A DNA stretch of 64,000 nt from Microbacterium rhizomatis (GCF_008710745.1 NZ_VYSA01000001.1:310001-374000), one strand, 5' to 3'. Shown: positions 48,610 to 58,647, counted from the first letter of the stretch. Program-made: numbers and translations. Notes: generated by a model not told the origin, from the letters alone.

Positions 48610-49704
48610 GTGAACTCCGCTCCACGGTGCCCCCACTGCCGGCACTTCCTCTACCTGGACATGCTGATCTGCCCCAACTGCGAGGCAGAAGTCGCGTACA
48701 ACCTGGTCACCCGCCAGTTCCACGGACTTCGCCGTGGTCAAGTGCAGATCGGAGAGACGACCTGGTACGCCTGCTCGAATCGTGCGTGGGACTGCAACTG
48801 GCTCGTGCGCGAAGACGCGCCGAACGGCAAGTGCCTGTCGTGCCGTCTCACGCGGCGTCAGCCGGATGCCGACGACACGATCGCGATGGAGAAGCTCGCG
48901 AAGACCGAGCAGGCGAAGCGGCGCCTGATCCTGCAGCTCGGCGACCTCGGCCTGCCGATCTCGCCCTGGTACACGAAGCGGGGCGGCCTCGGCTTCGATC
49001 TGCTTTCGAGTCTCTCGTCGGGGCAGCGCGTGATGATCGGCCACGCGAACGGCATCATCACGCTCGATCTTGCGGAGAGCCTCGACGATCGACGCGAAGC
49101 GCTGCGCGTGCGGCTGGGCGAGCCGTACCGGACGATGCTCGGCCACCTGCGTCACGAGGTCGGGCACTACTACCAGAACGTCTTGATCACCGACGACGAG
49201 ACGTGGCGCCGATGCCGCGCGCTTTTCGGCGACGAACGCTCGAGCTATCAGGATGCGCTGAAGCGGCACTATGCCAACGGTGCCCCCGACGACTGGCGCG
49301 ACACGTTCATCTCGGAATACGCGACGATGCACCCCTGGGAGGACTTCGCCGAGAGCTTCGCGCACTACCTGCACATCACCGGCACGCTCGCCACGGCAGC
49401 ATCCATCGGCATCCATCTCGATGCGAGCGCGACCAATCTGCGCGACACCGACGTGATCCCGCTCGAGAGCTATCAGGACGAGGCGGTGAACCTGCTCCTG
49501 TCCGACTGGGACTGGATGTCCGAGGCGTTCAACCGCATCAACCGATCGATGGGGTTCGGCGACCTCTATCCGTTCGACCTCGTCGCCCCGGTCAAGCGGA
49601 AGCTCGGCTTCATCCACGATCTCGTCACGCGCGCCCCGCTCACCAGGGAGGAGCAGGCAGCGGTCGCCTGGGCGGCGCCCATGCTCGAGGAGGAGCCGAC
49701 ATGA
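48610..49704 (+). CDS. Putative zinc-binding metallopeptidase with zinc-ribbon N-terminus
   Basis: A 364-residue protein. The N-terminal zinc ribbon has CPHC and CPNC; a second Cys set (YACSNRAWDCNW and KCLSCR) follows at about residues 55-85. The peptidase-like domain has RHEVGHYY with His182, Glu183 and His186, and a downstream EDFAESFAHYLH that likely gives the third zinc ligand. It matches the family annotated 'putative zinc-binding metallopeptidase'; substrates are unknown. GTG 48610 fits a leaderless start; upstream in-frame sequence crosses the tRNA and is not coding. Coupled to the next gene by ATGA. Confidence 0.85.
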   Translation: MNSAPRCPHCRHFLYLDMLICPNCEAEVAYNLVTRQFHGLRRGQVQIGETTWYACSNRAWDCNWLVREDAPNGKCLSCRLTRRQPDADDTIAMEKLAKTEQAKRRLILQLGDLGLPISPWYTKRGGLGFDLLSSLSSGQRVMIGHANGIITLDLAESLDDRREALRVRLGEPYRTMLGHLRHEVGHYYQNVLITDDETWRRCRALFGDERSSYQDALKRHYANGAPDDWRDTFISEYATMHPWEDFAESFAHYLHITGTLATAASIGIHLDASATNLRDTDVIPLESYQDEAVNLLLSDWDWMSEAFNRINRSMGFGDLYPFDLVAPVKRKLGFIHDLVTRAPLTREEQAAVAWAAPMLEEEPT

Positions 49705-51380
49705 CCTCCTTCTCACGCGGCCAGCGGGTGATCGGAGCATCGCCCCATTACGTGCTGAACCAGCCTCCGTTCCGGACGGAGATCGACGAGTACGCGCTCA
49801 ACACCCCGCTCGTCGACGCGGTGCAGGCCATGGGAGCGGGATGGGCGGATGCCGACCTCCGCGAGGCCGGGACGCTGGTCGGTTCGACCTCGTTCCAGCA
49901 GGACGCGCATACCGCGAATGTGCACACTCCCGTCGCGTATTCGCACGATCGCTGGGGATTCCGACTCGACGAGGTCGAGTACGACTCCTCGTACCATCGC
50001 GTGATGTCGGCCGCGGTCGCGCGCGGCGCGCACACGTCTGCGTGGGCCGAACCGCGTGAGGGCGCGTCGGTCGCGAGGGCGGCGATGTTCATGCTCTTCG
50101 CGCAGGTCGAACCGGGCCACGCGTGCCCCGTGTCGATGACGCACGCCGCTGTCGCGTCGATCAAAGACTCGCCCTGGGTCGCGGACGAGTGGCTCCCGCG
50201 GGTGTACTCGCGCGAGTACGAACCGCGGCTGCTGCCGAACGAAGAGAAGAACAGTGCGCTGATCGGCATGGCGATGACCGAGAAGCAGGGCGGTTCAGAC
50301 GTCCGCGCCAACACGACGACCGGTGTGCACATGGGCGGACACTCGTACCAGATCACGGGTCACAAATGGTTCTGCTCAGCGCCGATGTCGGACGGGTTCC
50401 TGGTGCTCGCGCAGACCCGCAGGGGCAACACAGCGGAGGGGCTCTCGTGCCTGTTTGTTCCGCGGCTCCTCCCGCGCGGGATGCGGAATGTCTTTCGCAT
50501 CCAGAAGCTCAAAGACAAGCTGGGCAACCGGTCGAACGCGTCGGCCGAGGTCGAATTCGACGGCACGGTCGGGATGCTGGTGGGGGAGCCGGGCCGCGGA
50601 GTTCGCGCGATCATCGAGATGGTGCAGCGCACGCGTCTGGACTGCGTGCTCGGTTCGGCGGCGGGTATGCGGCAAGCCGTCGCCGAGGCGACGTGGCATG
50701 CGCGCGGTCGGGAGGCCTTCGGCGCGAAGCTCGTCGATCAACCGGCCATGACCGCTGTCCTGGCGGACCTCGCTCTGGAGGCCGAGGCCGCGATGCTCAC
50801 GGGCCTGCGGCTCGCCCAGCTCTTCGAGTCGGACGCGGGCGACCGCGATGTGGCCCTCCGGCGCCTCGCGACGCCGGTGTCGAAGTACTGGGTGAGCAAG
50901 CGCGGGCCCCACCACGCCTACGAAGCGCTCGAATGTCTCGGAGGCAACGGCTATACGGAGACCTTCCCGCTTGCCCGCCGCTATCGCGAGCAGCCCGTCA
51001 TGGCGATCTGGGAGGGGTCCGGCAACATCATCGCCCTCGATGTGCTTCGCGCGCTGACGCGGGACAACGAGTCGACGCTGGCGTTCGCCAACGAGCTGGA
51101 CTCGACCAAGGGCGCGTCCCCGCTGTTGGACGCGCATGTCGACCGGACGCTGCGTCTGCTCGATGAGCTCGCGGGCGCCGAACCGTCCGAGGCGCAGCGC
51201 GACGCGCGTCGCCTCAGCGAGTGGCTCGCTCTGGCTTTCCAGTCGTCCCTCATGCTGCGGCACGCGCCCTCGCTCGACGCCGAGACGTTCATCGCGGTGC
51301 GCCTCGGCGAGGACCGGGCCGCGCAGTACGGGGTGCTTCCGCGCGGGACGGATGCCGCTGCGATTGTCGCGCGGCACTGA
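49701..51380 (+). CDS. AidB-like acyl-CoA dehydrogenase family protein
   Basis: A 559-residue flavoprotein of the acyl-CoA dehydrogenase fold, AidB subfamily. Flavin/substrate motifs include MAMTEKQGGSDVRANTT and ITGHKWFCSAPMSDGFLVLA, and the C-terminal YEALECLGGNGYTE matches the family. Long N- and C-terminal additions (559 versus about 380 residues in ordinary members) agree with AidB, which in E. coli is tied to the response to alkylating agents. The start overlaps the metallopeptidase stop, so the two are co-translated. The link between them is unexplained. Confidence 0.9.
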   Translation: MTSFSRGQRVIGASPHYVLNQPPFRTEIDEYALNTPLVDAVQAMGAGWADADLREAGTLVGSTSFQQDAHTANVHTPVAYSHDRWGFRLDEVEYDSSYHRVMSAAVARGAHTSAWAEPREGASVARAAMFMLFAQVEPGHACPVSMTHAAVASIKDSPWVADEWLPRVYSREYEPRLLPNEEKNSALIGMAMTEKQGGSDVRANTTTGVHMGGHSYQITGHKWFCSAPMSDGFLVLAQTRRGNTAEGLSCLFVPRLLPRGMRNVFRIQKLKDKLGNRSNASAEVEFDGTVGMLVGEPGRGVRAIIEMVQRTRLDCVLGSAAGMRQAVAEATWHARGREAFGAKLVDQPAMTAVLADLALEAEAAMLTGLRLAQLFESDAGDRDVALRRLATPVSKYWVSKRGPHHAYEALECLGGNGYTETFPLARRYREQPVMAIWEGSGNIIALDVLRALTRDNESTLAFANELDSTKGASPLLDAHVDRTLRLLDELAGAEPSEAQRDARRLSEWLALAFQSSLMLRHAPSLDAETFIAVRLGEDRAAQYGVLPRGTDAAAIVARH

Positions 51381-51389
51381 ACCCGCAGA

Positions 51390-52103
51390 TCACCCCTCGA
51401 CCGGCTCGATCAGCTCCGGGCCGTTGTTCCGGACGTTGCCGACGGCTTTCGACACGACGTGGTCGTCGAGGGTCTCGGCCAAGGCCGGCGCGGCATCGAT
51501 TGCGGCGTCCAGCACGTCACGCACATTGTCGACGGTGGGGTCGAGCCACGCGTCGGCGTAGTCGGCGTCGAGGAAAAGCGGCATCCGGTCGTGGATCGAG
51601 CCCAGGTGGCCGATCGCATCGCGGGTCAGGATGGTGAAGCTCAGCACCCAGCGGGCGGGATCGTCGTCGGGCAGGGCGGGATTCTTCCACCACTCGTAGA
51701 GGCCGGCCATGAAGAGCGGTGAGCCGTCGGCGGGGTGGATGAAGTGCGGCGTCTTCTCGCCGTCGACGGTCTTCCATTCGTAGTAGCCGGTCGAGGGGAC
51801 CACCGCTCGGCGCTTCTCGAGCGCGGTGCGGAACATGGGCTTGTCTTCGAGCTCTTCAGACCTCGCGTTGAAGGCCCTGACACCGATCTTGGGATCTTTC
51901 GCCCAGCCCGGGATGAGCCCCCATCGAGCTGATTCGAGGCGCCGCGTCGGCGGCTCGGTCTTCGCGGAATCGAGCACGATGGCCACACGATCCGTCGGCG
52001 AGACGTTGTACGACGGGGCGGGCAGATCGTCGCCCTCGACGTCGACCCGCAGAATCCCGACCAGTTCCGAACCCGCACTCGCCACCACGAATCGACCGCA
52101 CAT
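51390..52103 (-). CDS. SOS response-associated peptidase family protein (YedK/HMCES)
   Basis: A 237-residue protein that crosslinks to abasic sites in single-stranded DNA through Cys2. The start MCGRFVV places the catalytic Cys at position 2; FNARSEEL, AVVPSTGYYEW (active-site Glu) and SIHDRMPLFL with the conserved His are present. ATG 52103 follows TACGCT by seven bases, and only this start exposes Cys2, so the longer frame to 52133 is rejected. Convergent with the AidB-like gene. Confidence 0.95.
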   Translation of the reverse strand: MCGRFVVASAGSELVGILRVDVEGDDLPAPSYNVSPTDRVAIVLDSAKTEPPTRRLESARWGLIPGWAKDPKIGVRAFNARSEELEDKPMFRTALEKRRAVVPSTGYYEWKTVDGEKTPHFIHPADGSPLFMAGLYEWWKNPALPDDDPARWVLSFTILTRDAIGHLGSIHDRMPLFLDADYADAWLDPTVDNVRDVLDAAIDAAPALAETLDDHVVSKAVGNVRNNGPELIEPVEG

Positions 52104-52110
52104 GCTCGCC

Positions 52111-52116
52111 AGCGTA
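52111..52116 (-). promoter_or_regulatory. -10 element of the yedK-like gene (leaderless)
   Basis: TACGCT on the minus strand, seven bases, then ATG 52103. Confidence 0.55.
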
Positions 52117-52137
52117 CGCGGTGCTTCCGACACGCGG

Positions 52138-53193
52138 TCAGCGCGCCGGACCCGAATCGCTCCTGATGACGCCCACCTCTTCGAGGCGCTCGAGGAGGCC
52201 GGCGCCGTCGGAGTCGGTCACCCACGGGACTCCCGCCGCGCTGTGGTCGTCGACGACGGTGCGGCCACCCGCCAGGACCGCCTCCGCGGGCGAGAGCCTC
52301 CGGATCGCGACGGCCACGACGTTCTCGGGATGCTCGCGGGTGAACCTCGTGTAGATGTCGTCGTCGTGCTGCCCGTCGTCACCCACGAGAAGCCACCGCA
52401 CGTGCGGGAACTCCTTCGCCAGCCGCTGCAGGTTCGTGGTCTTGTGCTCTTTGCCGCTGCGGAACCACCGATCGTGGGTGGGCCCCCAATCGGTGAGGAG
52501 CAGCGCCCCGGGCGGGAACACGTGGCGGCTCAGGAATCGCAAGAGCGTCGGCACCACGTTCCAGGCGCCGGTCGACAGGTAGATCAGCGGCGATCCGGGA
52601 TTGTCGCGGACGAGGCGGTCCATCATGACGGCCATGCCCGGCACCGGCTGGCGCGCGTGTTCGTCCACCACGAACGAGTTCCACGCCGCGACGAAGGGAC
52701 GGGGGAGCGCCGTGACCATGACGGTGTCGTCGATGTCGGACACGATGCCGAAGCGCACGTCCGCTCCGACGATGAACACGCGCGACTCGACCGGCGCCCC
52801 GCCCTCCACGGTCATCGTCAGCGTCTGCCACCCCGAGGCGAGTCGAGAGGGCAGCACGACGTCGATCACTCCGCCACGATCGGAGAACACATCGTGCGTG
52901 TGCCCCTCGATCGTGACCGCGACCGTCGCGTATCCGACGGGAACGGCGACGAAGCTGCGCCATCCGCGCACGCTCGCGTAGTCGCCGGAGCCGGTGCGGG
53001 GCGCGGGCGGTGCGATCAGGACGCGCCCGAGGACGCGTACCCACCCGTCGCCCCCGTACCCCGGGAACGGGGTGACCGCGGGCCTCAGCCCGCGGTGACG
53101 AGCGCGGCGCTCACGCCAGGAGTGGAATCTGTACTCCAGCCGAGCGAACCACATCACCTTCGGTCGCGACGAGGGAGAGGAATCGGGGGACAC
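52138..53193 (-). CDS. App1-like (DUF2183) phosphatase
   Basis: A 351-residue HAD-type phosphatase of the App1/DUF2183 group. The nucleophile motif is VSDIDDTVM (DxDxT) near residue 170, with STGAWNV and the acidic LLVGDDGQHDDDIY later in order. Eukaryotic App1 is a phosphatidate phosphatase; bacterial function is not proven. The start is uncertain: GTG 53193, four bases after the DedA stop, or ATG 53154 with GAAGG nearby. It is cotranscribed with dedA, which would fit a membrane-lipid theme. Confidence 0.87.
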   Translation of the reverse strand: MSPDSSPSSRPKVMWFARLEYRFHSWRERRARHRGLRPAVTPFPGYGGDGWVRVLGRVLIAPPAPRTGSGDYASVRGWRSFVAVPVGYATVAVTIEGHTHDVFSDRGGVIDVVLPSRLASGWQTLTMTVEGGAPVESRVFIVGADVRFGIVSDIDDTVMVTALPRPFVAAWNSFVVDEHARQPVPGMAVMMDRLVRDNPGSPLIYLSTGAWNVVPTLLRFLSRHVFPPGALLLTDWGPTHDRWFRSGKEHKTTNLQRLAKEFPHVRWLLVGDDGQHDDDIYTRFTREHPENVVAVAIRRLSPAEAVLAGGRTVVDDHSAAGVPWVTDSDGAGLLERLEEVGVIRSDSGPAR

Positions 53194-53197
53194 TCCC

Positions 53198-53929
53198 TCA
53201 GTCTTCCATGTCGCTCACGGCACCATCGGGCACCGGAGCGTCCGGGTGCCCGCCATCCGCCGCGGAGGGCACAGGCCCTGACGCCGGCGGCTCATCGGCC
53301 AAGTGCTTGCGCTCAGCGCGTTCGATGATCTTCTTGGCGACGTAGATGAGCACCAGGAAGACCACGATCACCCCGACGAAGAGGTACCCGGCCCAGTGCA
53401 ATCGGCTCGCCAGATCGCGATAGGTTCCGGCCGCGAGCGCCGAGACGGTGATGTAGAGGCCCGCCCAGAGCGCGCACGCGGGCGCTGTCCAAGCGAGGAA
53501 TCGTCGATATGGGTACCCGCTCATCCCCACGGTCAGGGGCACGAGCGAGTGCAGCACCGGGAGGAAGCGCGAGAGGAAGATCGCCGGTCCACCGCGCCGG
53601 CGGAGGTAGCGCTCCGAGCGCTCCCAGTTCGCCTCCCCGATCCGCCGGCCGAGAGCGGAGGTGCGGATCCGCGGGCCGAGGAAGCGGCCGAGTGCGAAGC
53701 CGATGCTCTCGCCCATCAAGGCGCCGATCACCACCGCTATGCCGAGCAGAACGCCTTCGAGAGGAGACGAGACGGCGGTCGCGGCGACGATCACGATCGT
53801 GTCACCCGGGACCACGAGTCCGACGAGAACACTCGTCTCCAGCAGCATCGCGAGCCCCGCGATCAGCGTCCGCACGAGCGGATCGACACCCTGCACGGCG
53901 TCGAGGAGCCACGTGAGGAACTCGTTCAC
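53198..53929 (-). CDS. DedA family membrane protein
   Basis: A 243-residue DedA protein with about five to six spans. The motif ETSVLVGLVVPGDTI and the conserved FLSRFLPVLHSLVPLTVGM region are typical; DedA/DTT-type proteins act as lipid flippases (including undecaprenyl phosphate). The tail is Pro/Asp-rich and cytosolic. GTG 53929 follows TAGGCT by six bases. The neighbour App1-like phosphatase starts four bases after its stop. Confidence 0.93.
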   Translation of the reverse strand: MNEFLTWLLDAVQGVDPLVRTLIAGLAMLLETSVLVGLVVPGDTIVIVAATAVSSPLEGVLLGIAVVIGALMGESIGFALGRFLGPRIRTSALGRRIGEANWERSERYLRRRGGPAIFLSRFLPVLHSLVPLTVGMSGYPYRRFLAWTAPACALWAGLYITVSALAAGTYRDLASRLHWAGYLFVGVIVVFLVLIYVAKKIIERAERKHLADEPPASGPVPSAADGGHPDAPVPDGAVSDMED

Positions 53930-53935
53930 ACCCCG

Positions 53936-53964
53936 AGCCTAGGCGGGCGCCCCTCCTCTAGCCT
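53936..53964. promoter_or_regulatory. Compact divergent leaderless promoters (dedA / pabB)
   Basis: The 41-base gap holds TAGGCT (minus, 53936-53941), six bases from GTG 53929, and TAGCCT (plus, 53959-53964), six bases from GTG 53971. The two -10 elements are 17 bases apart, so polymerase binding on one side should exclude the other. Confidence 0.55.
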
Positions 53965-53970
53965 GGGAAT

Positions 53971-55287
53971 GTGATCGCTCCGCTGGCCGCCGTGGCGCTT
54001 CCCACCTGGCTGGATCCGGACCGCGCGTTCCAGGCCGGTTTCGCGGAGCATCCGTATTCCTTCTGGTTGGATGCCGGCCCCGACGCGGCGATCGGCTGGA
54101 GCTGGGTGGGGTCGGGCCGACCGGAGGCGGACGCCGATGCGGTGCGTCTCACCGACCTCACCGCGGGAGCGGAGGGGGGAGTCGAACCGGATGCCGAGGC
54201 CGGGCCCTTCCGCGGAGGGTGGGTGGGCTGGAGCGGCTACGACGACGCCGCGGACCGCGCCGGCGCCCCGACGGGCGCCCCGGACGGTGCCGCGCCTCAG
54301 ACGGTCTGGCTCCGCGCCGAGCGGTTCCTCGCGTTCGATCATGCCCGCCGCCGCGTCTGGGCCTTCGCCGCCGACGCGGAGACCCTCGCGACCGAAGCCG
54401 CGGGATGGGCGGGAGCCGCGCCGCCACCGGCCTCGGCGCCCCGCTCACGCGGCATGGCCGTCGCCCGGCACCTGCCCGGCGCGTACGCCGATCTCATCGC
54501 CGAGTGCCGCGATGCCATCCGCGAGGGCGACGCCTACCAACTGTGCCTCACGACCCGATTCTCCGTCGCGGGTGACATCGACCCGGCGGAGAGCTTCCGG
54601 GCGCTCCGTGCGGCCACGGCGTCGCATCATGCGGGGTTCGTTCGCAGCGGCTCCGTCGCACTGGCCAGTGCGAGCCCGGAGCGGTTCCTGGAGGTGCAGG
54701 GCGGCGTGGTCCGCACGCATCCGATCAAGGGCACCCGCCCGCGCGGCGACGATGTCGTTCGCGATGCACTCCTCGCAGCGGAGCTTCTGGAGAGCCCGAA
54801 GGAACGCGCCGAGAACGTGATGATCGTCGATCTGATGCGCAATGACCTGTCGCGCGTCAGCGTCGCCGGTTCCATCGCGGTCGATCGTCTTCTCGATGTC
54901 GAGAGCTATCCGGCGGTCCACCAGCTCGTCAGCACCGTCTCGGGCATCCTCCGCCCGGGGACGACCCTCGGCGACCTGCTCGATGCCGCATTCCCCGCCG
55001 GCAGCATGACGGGCGCCCCGAAGCTCTCTGCGATGACGATCCTGCACGGGCTGGAGGCCGCGCCGCGCGGCGTTTTCGCGGGGTGCTTCGGCTGGGTCGG
55101 CGACGACGGCGCCGCCGACCTCGCGATGATCATCCGCTCGATCGTGTTCCACCCCGGAGGCGCGTACGTGGGTGCCGGGGGAGGGATCACGTGGGGGTCG
55201 GACGCCGCGGCCGAGGTCGCAGAGGTCGGGGTGAAGGCGCGCGGGCCGCTCCGTGCGATCGGCGCGGAACTCCCGCCCGGCTGGTGA
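53971..55287 (+). CDS. pabB: Aminodeoxychorismate synthase component I
   Basis: A 438-residue chorismate-binding enzyme. [11 protein letters not shown] is the PabB form of the signature (TrpE has PIAGTRPRG), so the product is 4-amino-4-deoxychorismate for folate. Other motifs: [49 protein letters not shown] and [11 protein letters not shown]. The N-terminal about 150 residues are more variable. No pabA or pabC is nearby. A separate promoter follows for leuS. Confidence 0.93.
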   Translation: MIAPLAAVALPTWLDPDRAFQAGFAEHPYSFWLDAGPDAAIGWSWVGSGRPEADADAVRLTDLTAGAEGGVEPDAEAGPFRGGWVGWSGYDDAADRAGAPTGAPDGAAPQTVWLRAERFLAFDHARRRVWAFAADAETLATEAAGWAGAAPPPASAPRSRGMAVARHLPGAYADLIAECRDAIREGDAYQLCLTTRFSVAGDIDPAESFRALRAATASHHAGFVRSGSVALASASPERFLEVQGGVVRTHPIKGTRPRGDDVVRDALLAAELLESPKERAENVMIVDLMRNDLSRVSVAGSIAVDRLLDVESYPAVHQLVSTVSGILRPGTTLGDLLDAAFPAGSMTGAPKLSAMTILHGLEAAPRGVFAGCFGWVGDDGAADLAMIIRSIVFHPGGAYVGAGGGITWGSDAAAEVAEVGVKARGPLRAIGAELPPGW

Positions 55288-55301
55288 ACGCCGCCGTCCG
55301 G

Positions 55302-55307
55302 TAACCT
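55302..55307 (+). promoter_or_regulatory. Candidate -10 element of leuS
   Basis: TAACCT, in the gap after pabB, giving a leader of about 44 bases before the leuS start. No T-box motif is visible. Confidence 0.45.
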
Positions 55308-55357
55308 GGAAGACGCGTTCCGCGCGCTTTCCCGGCATCCCACGATTGGTCTCTCCC

Positions 55358-57946
55358 TTGTCGCAGATCTCCCCGCCCGCTGCTCCCACCTCCGAGGGCA
55401 CCGGCTACGACGCCTATGCGATCCAGGAGAAGTGGCAGAAGGTCTGGACCGAGCGCGACCCGTTCCGCGCCGCCGGCGGTGAAGACACCCGCCCTCGCAA
55501 GTACGTGCTGGGGATGTTCCCCTATCCGTCCGGCGACATGCACATGGGGCACGCCGAGAACTACGCCTACGTCGACACGGTCGCCCGGTTCTGGCGTCAT
55601 CGTGGGTACAACGTGCTCAACCCGATCGGATGGGATTCGTTCGGCCTGCCCGCCGAGAACGCCGCGATCCAGCGGGGCGCGGATCCCCGCGAGTGGACGT
55701 ATTCCAACATCGCGCAGCAGAAGGCGAGCCTGAAGAACTTCGGCACGTCGTACGACTGGAGCCGTGTGCTGCACACGAGCGACCCGGAGTACTACCGCTG
55801 GAACCAGTGGCTCTTCCAGTTGCTCTACGAGCGCGGGCTGGCCTACCGCAAAGAGAGCCCGGTCAACTGGTGCCCCCACGACCAGACGGTGCTCGCGAAC
55901 GAGCAGGTCGTCGACGGTCGCTGCGAGCGTTGCGGCACCGAAGTGGTGAAGAAGAAGCTCACTCAGTGGTACTTCAAGATCACCGACTACGCCGACCGGC
56001 TCCTCGACGATCTGAACCAGCTCGAGGGATCGTGGCCGCAGAAGGTCATCCGGATGCAGCGCAACTGGATCGGTCGTTCCGTCGGCGCAGACATCGACTT
56101 CGTCATCGAGGGCCGCGACGAGAAGATCACGGTGTTCTCGACCCGGCCCGACACGCTGCACGGCGCGACGTTCTTCGTCGTGGCACCCGATTCCGATCTC
56201 GCCGCAGAGCTGGTGGCCGGATCGACCGCCGACGTGCGGATGCGTTTCCAGGACTACCTCGAGCGCGTCCAGAAGATCACGGAGATCGACAGGCAGAGCA
56301 CCGACCGCCCCAAGACGGGCGTGTTCCTCGAGCGCTACGCGATCAACCCCGTGAACGGTGAGCGCCTGCCCATCTGGGCCGCCGACTACGTGCTGGCCGA
56401 CTACGGTCACGGCGCGGTGATGGCCGTCCCCGCGCACGACCAGCGCGACCTGGACTTCGCCCGCGCGTTCGACCTGCCCGTCAAGGTCGTGGTCGACACG
56501 ACCGCCCCGATCACCGGGGCGATCCCGGTCATCGAGATCGACGCCGACGGCGTCCCGATCGATCCGGGTGCCGACGGTGGCGCCCTCGATGCGCTCGATC
56601 CCGCAGTCACCGGGATCGCCCTGACCGGCGAAGGCCGGATGGTGAACTCCGGATCGCTCGACGGCATGTCCAAGCGCACGGCGATCGCGCGGATGATCGA
56701 CGAGCTCGAGGCGGCCGGAACGGGGCGCGCTGCCAAGACCTTCCGCCTCCGAGACTGGCTGATCTCGCGCCAGCGGTTCTGGGGCACGCCCATTCCGATG
56801 ATCCACACGCAGGACGGGCGGATCGTTCCCGTTCCGGCTGATCAGCTGCCGCTGACCCTTCCGGATGCGCAGGGGCTCGATCTCACGCCGAAGGGCACGT
56901 CGCCGCTGGGCGGAGCATCCGACTGGATGGCCACCGTCGATCCGGCGACCGGCGAACCGGCGTTGCGCGACCCCGACACGATGGACACGTTCGTGGACAG
57001 CTCGTGGTACTTCCTGCGGTTCCTGGCCCCGGGCGACGCGAACGAGGCCTTCTCCTCGCGCGAGGCGAACAAGTGGGCACCGGTCGATTCGTACATCGGG
57101 GGCGTCGAGCACGCCATCCTCCACCTGCTGTACGCGCGGTTCATCACCAAGGTGCTCTTCGACGAGGGCCTGATCGAATTCACCGAGCCGTTCTCGAGCC
57201 TGATCAACCAGGGCATGGTGCTGCTGGACGGCTCGAAGATGTCGAAGAGCAAGGGCAACCTCGTCGAGTTCGCCTCGAGCATGATGGACCCCGGAGCGGA
57301 TGCTGTCCGCGTCGCGATCGCATTCGCCGGCCCCGTCGAGGACGACATCAACTGGGAGGATGTCTCGACTACCGGCGCGCAGAAGTTCCTCGCCCGCGCC
57401 TGGCGCGTCGCGAAGGACGTCGACAGCAGCCCGGACGTCGTGTGGGCGGAGGGCGACCAGGCTCTGCGTCGCGTCACGCATCGTCTGCTCGCAGATGCAC
57501 CGGGGCTGGTCGAGCAGACCAAGTTCAATGTCGTCGTTGCTCGCCTGATGGAGCTCGTGAATGCCACTCGGAAGGCGATCGACACCGGAGCCGGTCCCAC
57601 CGACCCCGCCGTCCGCGAGGCCGCCGAGGTCATGACGATGGTTCTCGATCTGTTCGCGCCGCACACCGCCGAGGAGCTCTGGGAGATCCTCGGCTACGAG
57701 CCGTTCGTGGGGCTGGTGCCGTGGCGGCAGGCGGATCCGATGCTCCTGGTCGAAGAAACGGTCACCTCGGTCGTGCAGATCGATGGAAAGGTGCGCGCGA
57801 CCCTGGAAGTGTCGGGCCGCATCGACACGGCAGAGCTCGAGCGTCTCGCGCGAGCGGATGAGCGGGTCGTGCGTTCGCTGGCCGGTCGCGAGATCACCCG
57901 GGTGGTCGTCCGAGCCCCGAAGGTCGTCAGCTTCAGCACGACGTAG
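55358..57946 (+). CDS. leuS: Leucyl-tRNA synthetase
   Basis: An 862-residue class Ia synthetase charging tRNA-Leu. HIGH is HMGH in [23 protein letters not shown] is in [16 protein letters not shown]; the editing domain includes [17 protein letters not shown] and [17 protein letters not shown]; the C-terminal domain ends in [15 protein letters not shown]. The start is TTG 55358 by homology (SQISPP onward) and position relative to the -10; it lacks a strong ribosome-binding site. An upstream GTG at 55253 would overlap pabB and adds a non-conserved tail, so it is rejected. Confidence 0.95.
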   Translation: MSQISPPAAPTSEGTGYDAYAIQEKWQKVWTERDPFRAAGGEDTRPRKYVLGMFPYPSGDMHMGHAENYAYVDTVARFWRHRGYNVLNPIGWDSFGLPAENAAIQRGADPREWTYSNIAQQKASLKNFGTSYDWSRVLHTSDPEYYRWNQWLFQLLYERGLAYRKESPVNWCPHDQTVLANEQVVDGRCERCGTEVVKKKLTQWYFKITDYADRLLDDLNQLEGSWPQKVIRMQRNWIGRSVGADIDFVIEGRDEKITVFSTRPDTLHGATFFVVAPDSDLAAELVAGSTADVRMRFQDYLERVQKITEIDRQSTDRPKTGVFLERYAINPVNGERLPIWAADYVLADYGHGAVMAVPAHDQRDLDFARAFDLPVKVVVDTTAPITGAIPVIEIDADGVPIDPGADGGALDALDPAVTGIALTGEGRMVNSGSLDGMSKRTAIARMIDELEAAGTGRAAKTFRLRDWLISRQRFWGTPIPMIHTQDGRIVPVPADQLPLTLPDAQGLDLTPKGTSPLGGASDWMATVDPATGEPALRDPDTMDTFVDSSWYFLRFLAPGDANEAFSSREANKWAPVDSYIGGVEHAILHLLYARFITKVLFDEGLIEFTEPFSSLINQGMVLLDGSKMSKSKGNLVEFASSMMDPGADAVRVAIAFAGPVEDDINWEDVSTTGAQKFLARAWRVAKDVDSSPDVVWAEGDQALRRVTHRLLADAPGLVEQTKFNVVVARLMELVNATRKAIDTGAGPTDPAVREAAEVMTMVLDLFAPHTAEELWEILGYEPFVGLVPWRQADPMLLVEETVTSVVQIDGKVRATLEVSGRIDTAELERLARADERVVRSLAGREITRVVVRAPKVVSFSTT

Positions 57947-58023
57947 TTCCTCCCCAGGTGCTGCGCGCACCGCCTTCGTCCACGACTTCGGCGCCTGCGC
58001 GCAGATGGGGGCGGACCCGGACC

Positions 58024-58029
58024 TACCGT
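58024..58029 (+). promoter_or_regulatory. -10 element of comEA-comEC (leaderless)
   Basis: TACCGT, six bases, then GTG 58036. Confidence 0.5.
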
Positions 58030-58035
58030 GGTCCG

Positions 58036-58647
58036 GTGACTGCCCCCGACGAACCGGATGCCGCGTCGCGGCGCACGCGACTGGGGCTCGGCGCCGCCGT
58101 CGTGGTCGTACTGCTCGCACTCGCTGTCACCGTCGGCATCGGCATCTTCCGCGGCGCTGGTGCGCCGGTGCAGTCCGTCGGCGGGAGCGTGAGCACGGCG
58201 GCACCTTCCGCGCCGCCGGAGGCAGCGCTGTACGTGCACGTGTCTGGATCGGTGGTCGCGCCGGGGCTCTACGTGCTGGCCGGTGACGCGCGGGTCGTCG
58301 ACGCCGTCGCTGCGGCGGGAGGCTTCGCCGACGGCGCCGACACGAACGGCCTCAACCTGGCGCGGCCGCTCAGCGACGGGGAGCAGCTCCACGTTCCCTC
58401 CGTCGGCGAGGTGTCGACACCCGCGGCGCCGTCGGAGCGGGGTGGGCAGACGGACCCGCGGGTGAATCTCAACACCGCGGATGCCACGCAGCTCGATGCT
58501 CTGCCGCGCATCGGGCCCGCGATGGCCGAGCGCATCATCCAGTGGCGCGAGGCGAACGGGCGATTCACGAGTGTCGAGGATCTTCTGGCGGTTCCCGGTA
58601 TCGGCGACAAGATGCTCGAGTCGCTCCGTGAACTCGTGACGATATGA
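58036..58647 (+). CDS. comEA: ComEA-like DNA-binding competence protein
   Basis: A 203-residue membrane-anchored DNA receptor. One N-terminal span (about residues 17-40), an SLBB domain (VHVSGSVVAPGLYVLAGDA) and a C-terminal helix-hairpin-helix domain VNLNTADATQLDALPRIGPA with VPGIGDKM. It would capture double-stranded DNA outside the cell for the ComEC channel. GTG 58036 follows TACCGT by six bases; upstream in-frame starts lie before the promoter. The stop overlaps comEC (ATGA). Confidence 0.93.
   Translation: MTAPDEPDAASRRTRLGLGAAVVVVLLALAVTVGIGIFRGAGAPVQSVGGSVSTAAPSAPPEAALYVHVSGSVVAPGLYVLAGDARVVDAVAAAGGFADGADTNGLNLARPLSDGEQLHVPSVGEVSTPAAPSERGGQTDPRVNLNTADATQLDALPRIGPAMAERIIQWREANGRFTSVEDLLAVPGIGDKMLESLRELVTI

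Noticed and set aside
48627..49700. N-terminal extension of the AidB-like protein over the metallopeptidase gene (917-residue fusion)
   Set aside because: The extension is an out-of-phase, Arg-rich reading of the metallopeptidase; the true start is ATG 49701 with a 4-base overlap.
55253..55357. Upstream start for leuS overlapping pabB
   Set aside because: The added residues are not LeuRS-like, overlap pabB coding, and precede the TAACCT promoter.
55187..58120. 977-codon minus-strand frame opposite leuS
   Set aside because: Antisense shadow of leuS, with composition typical of non-coding high-GC frames.
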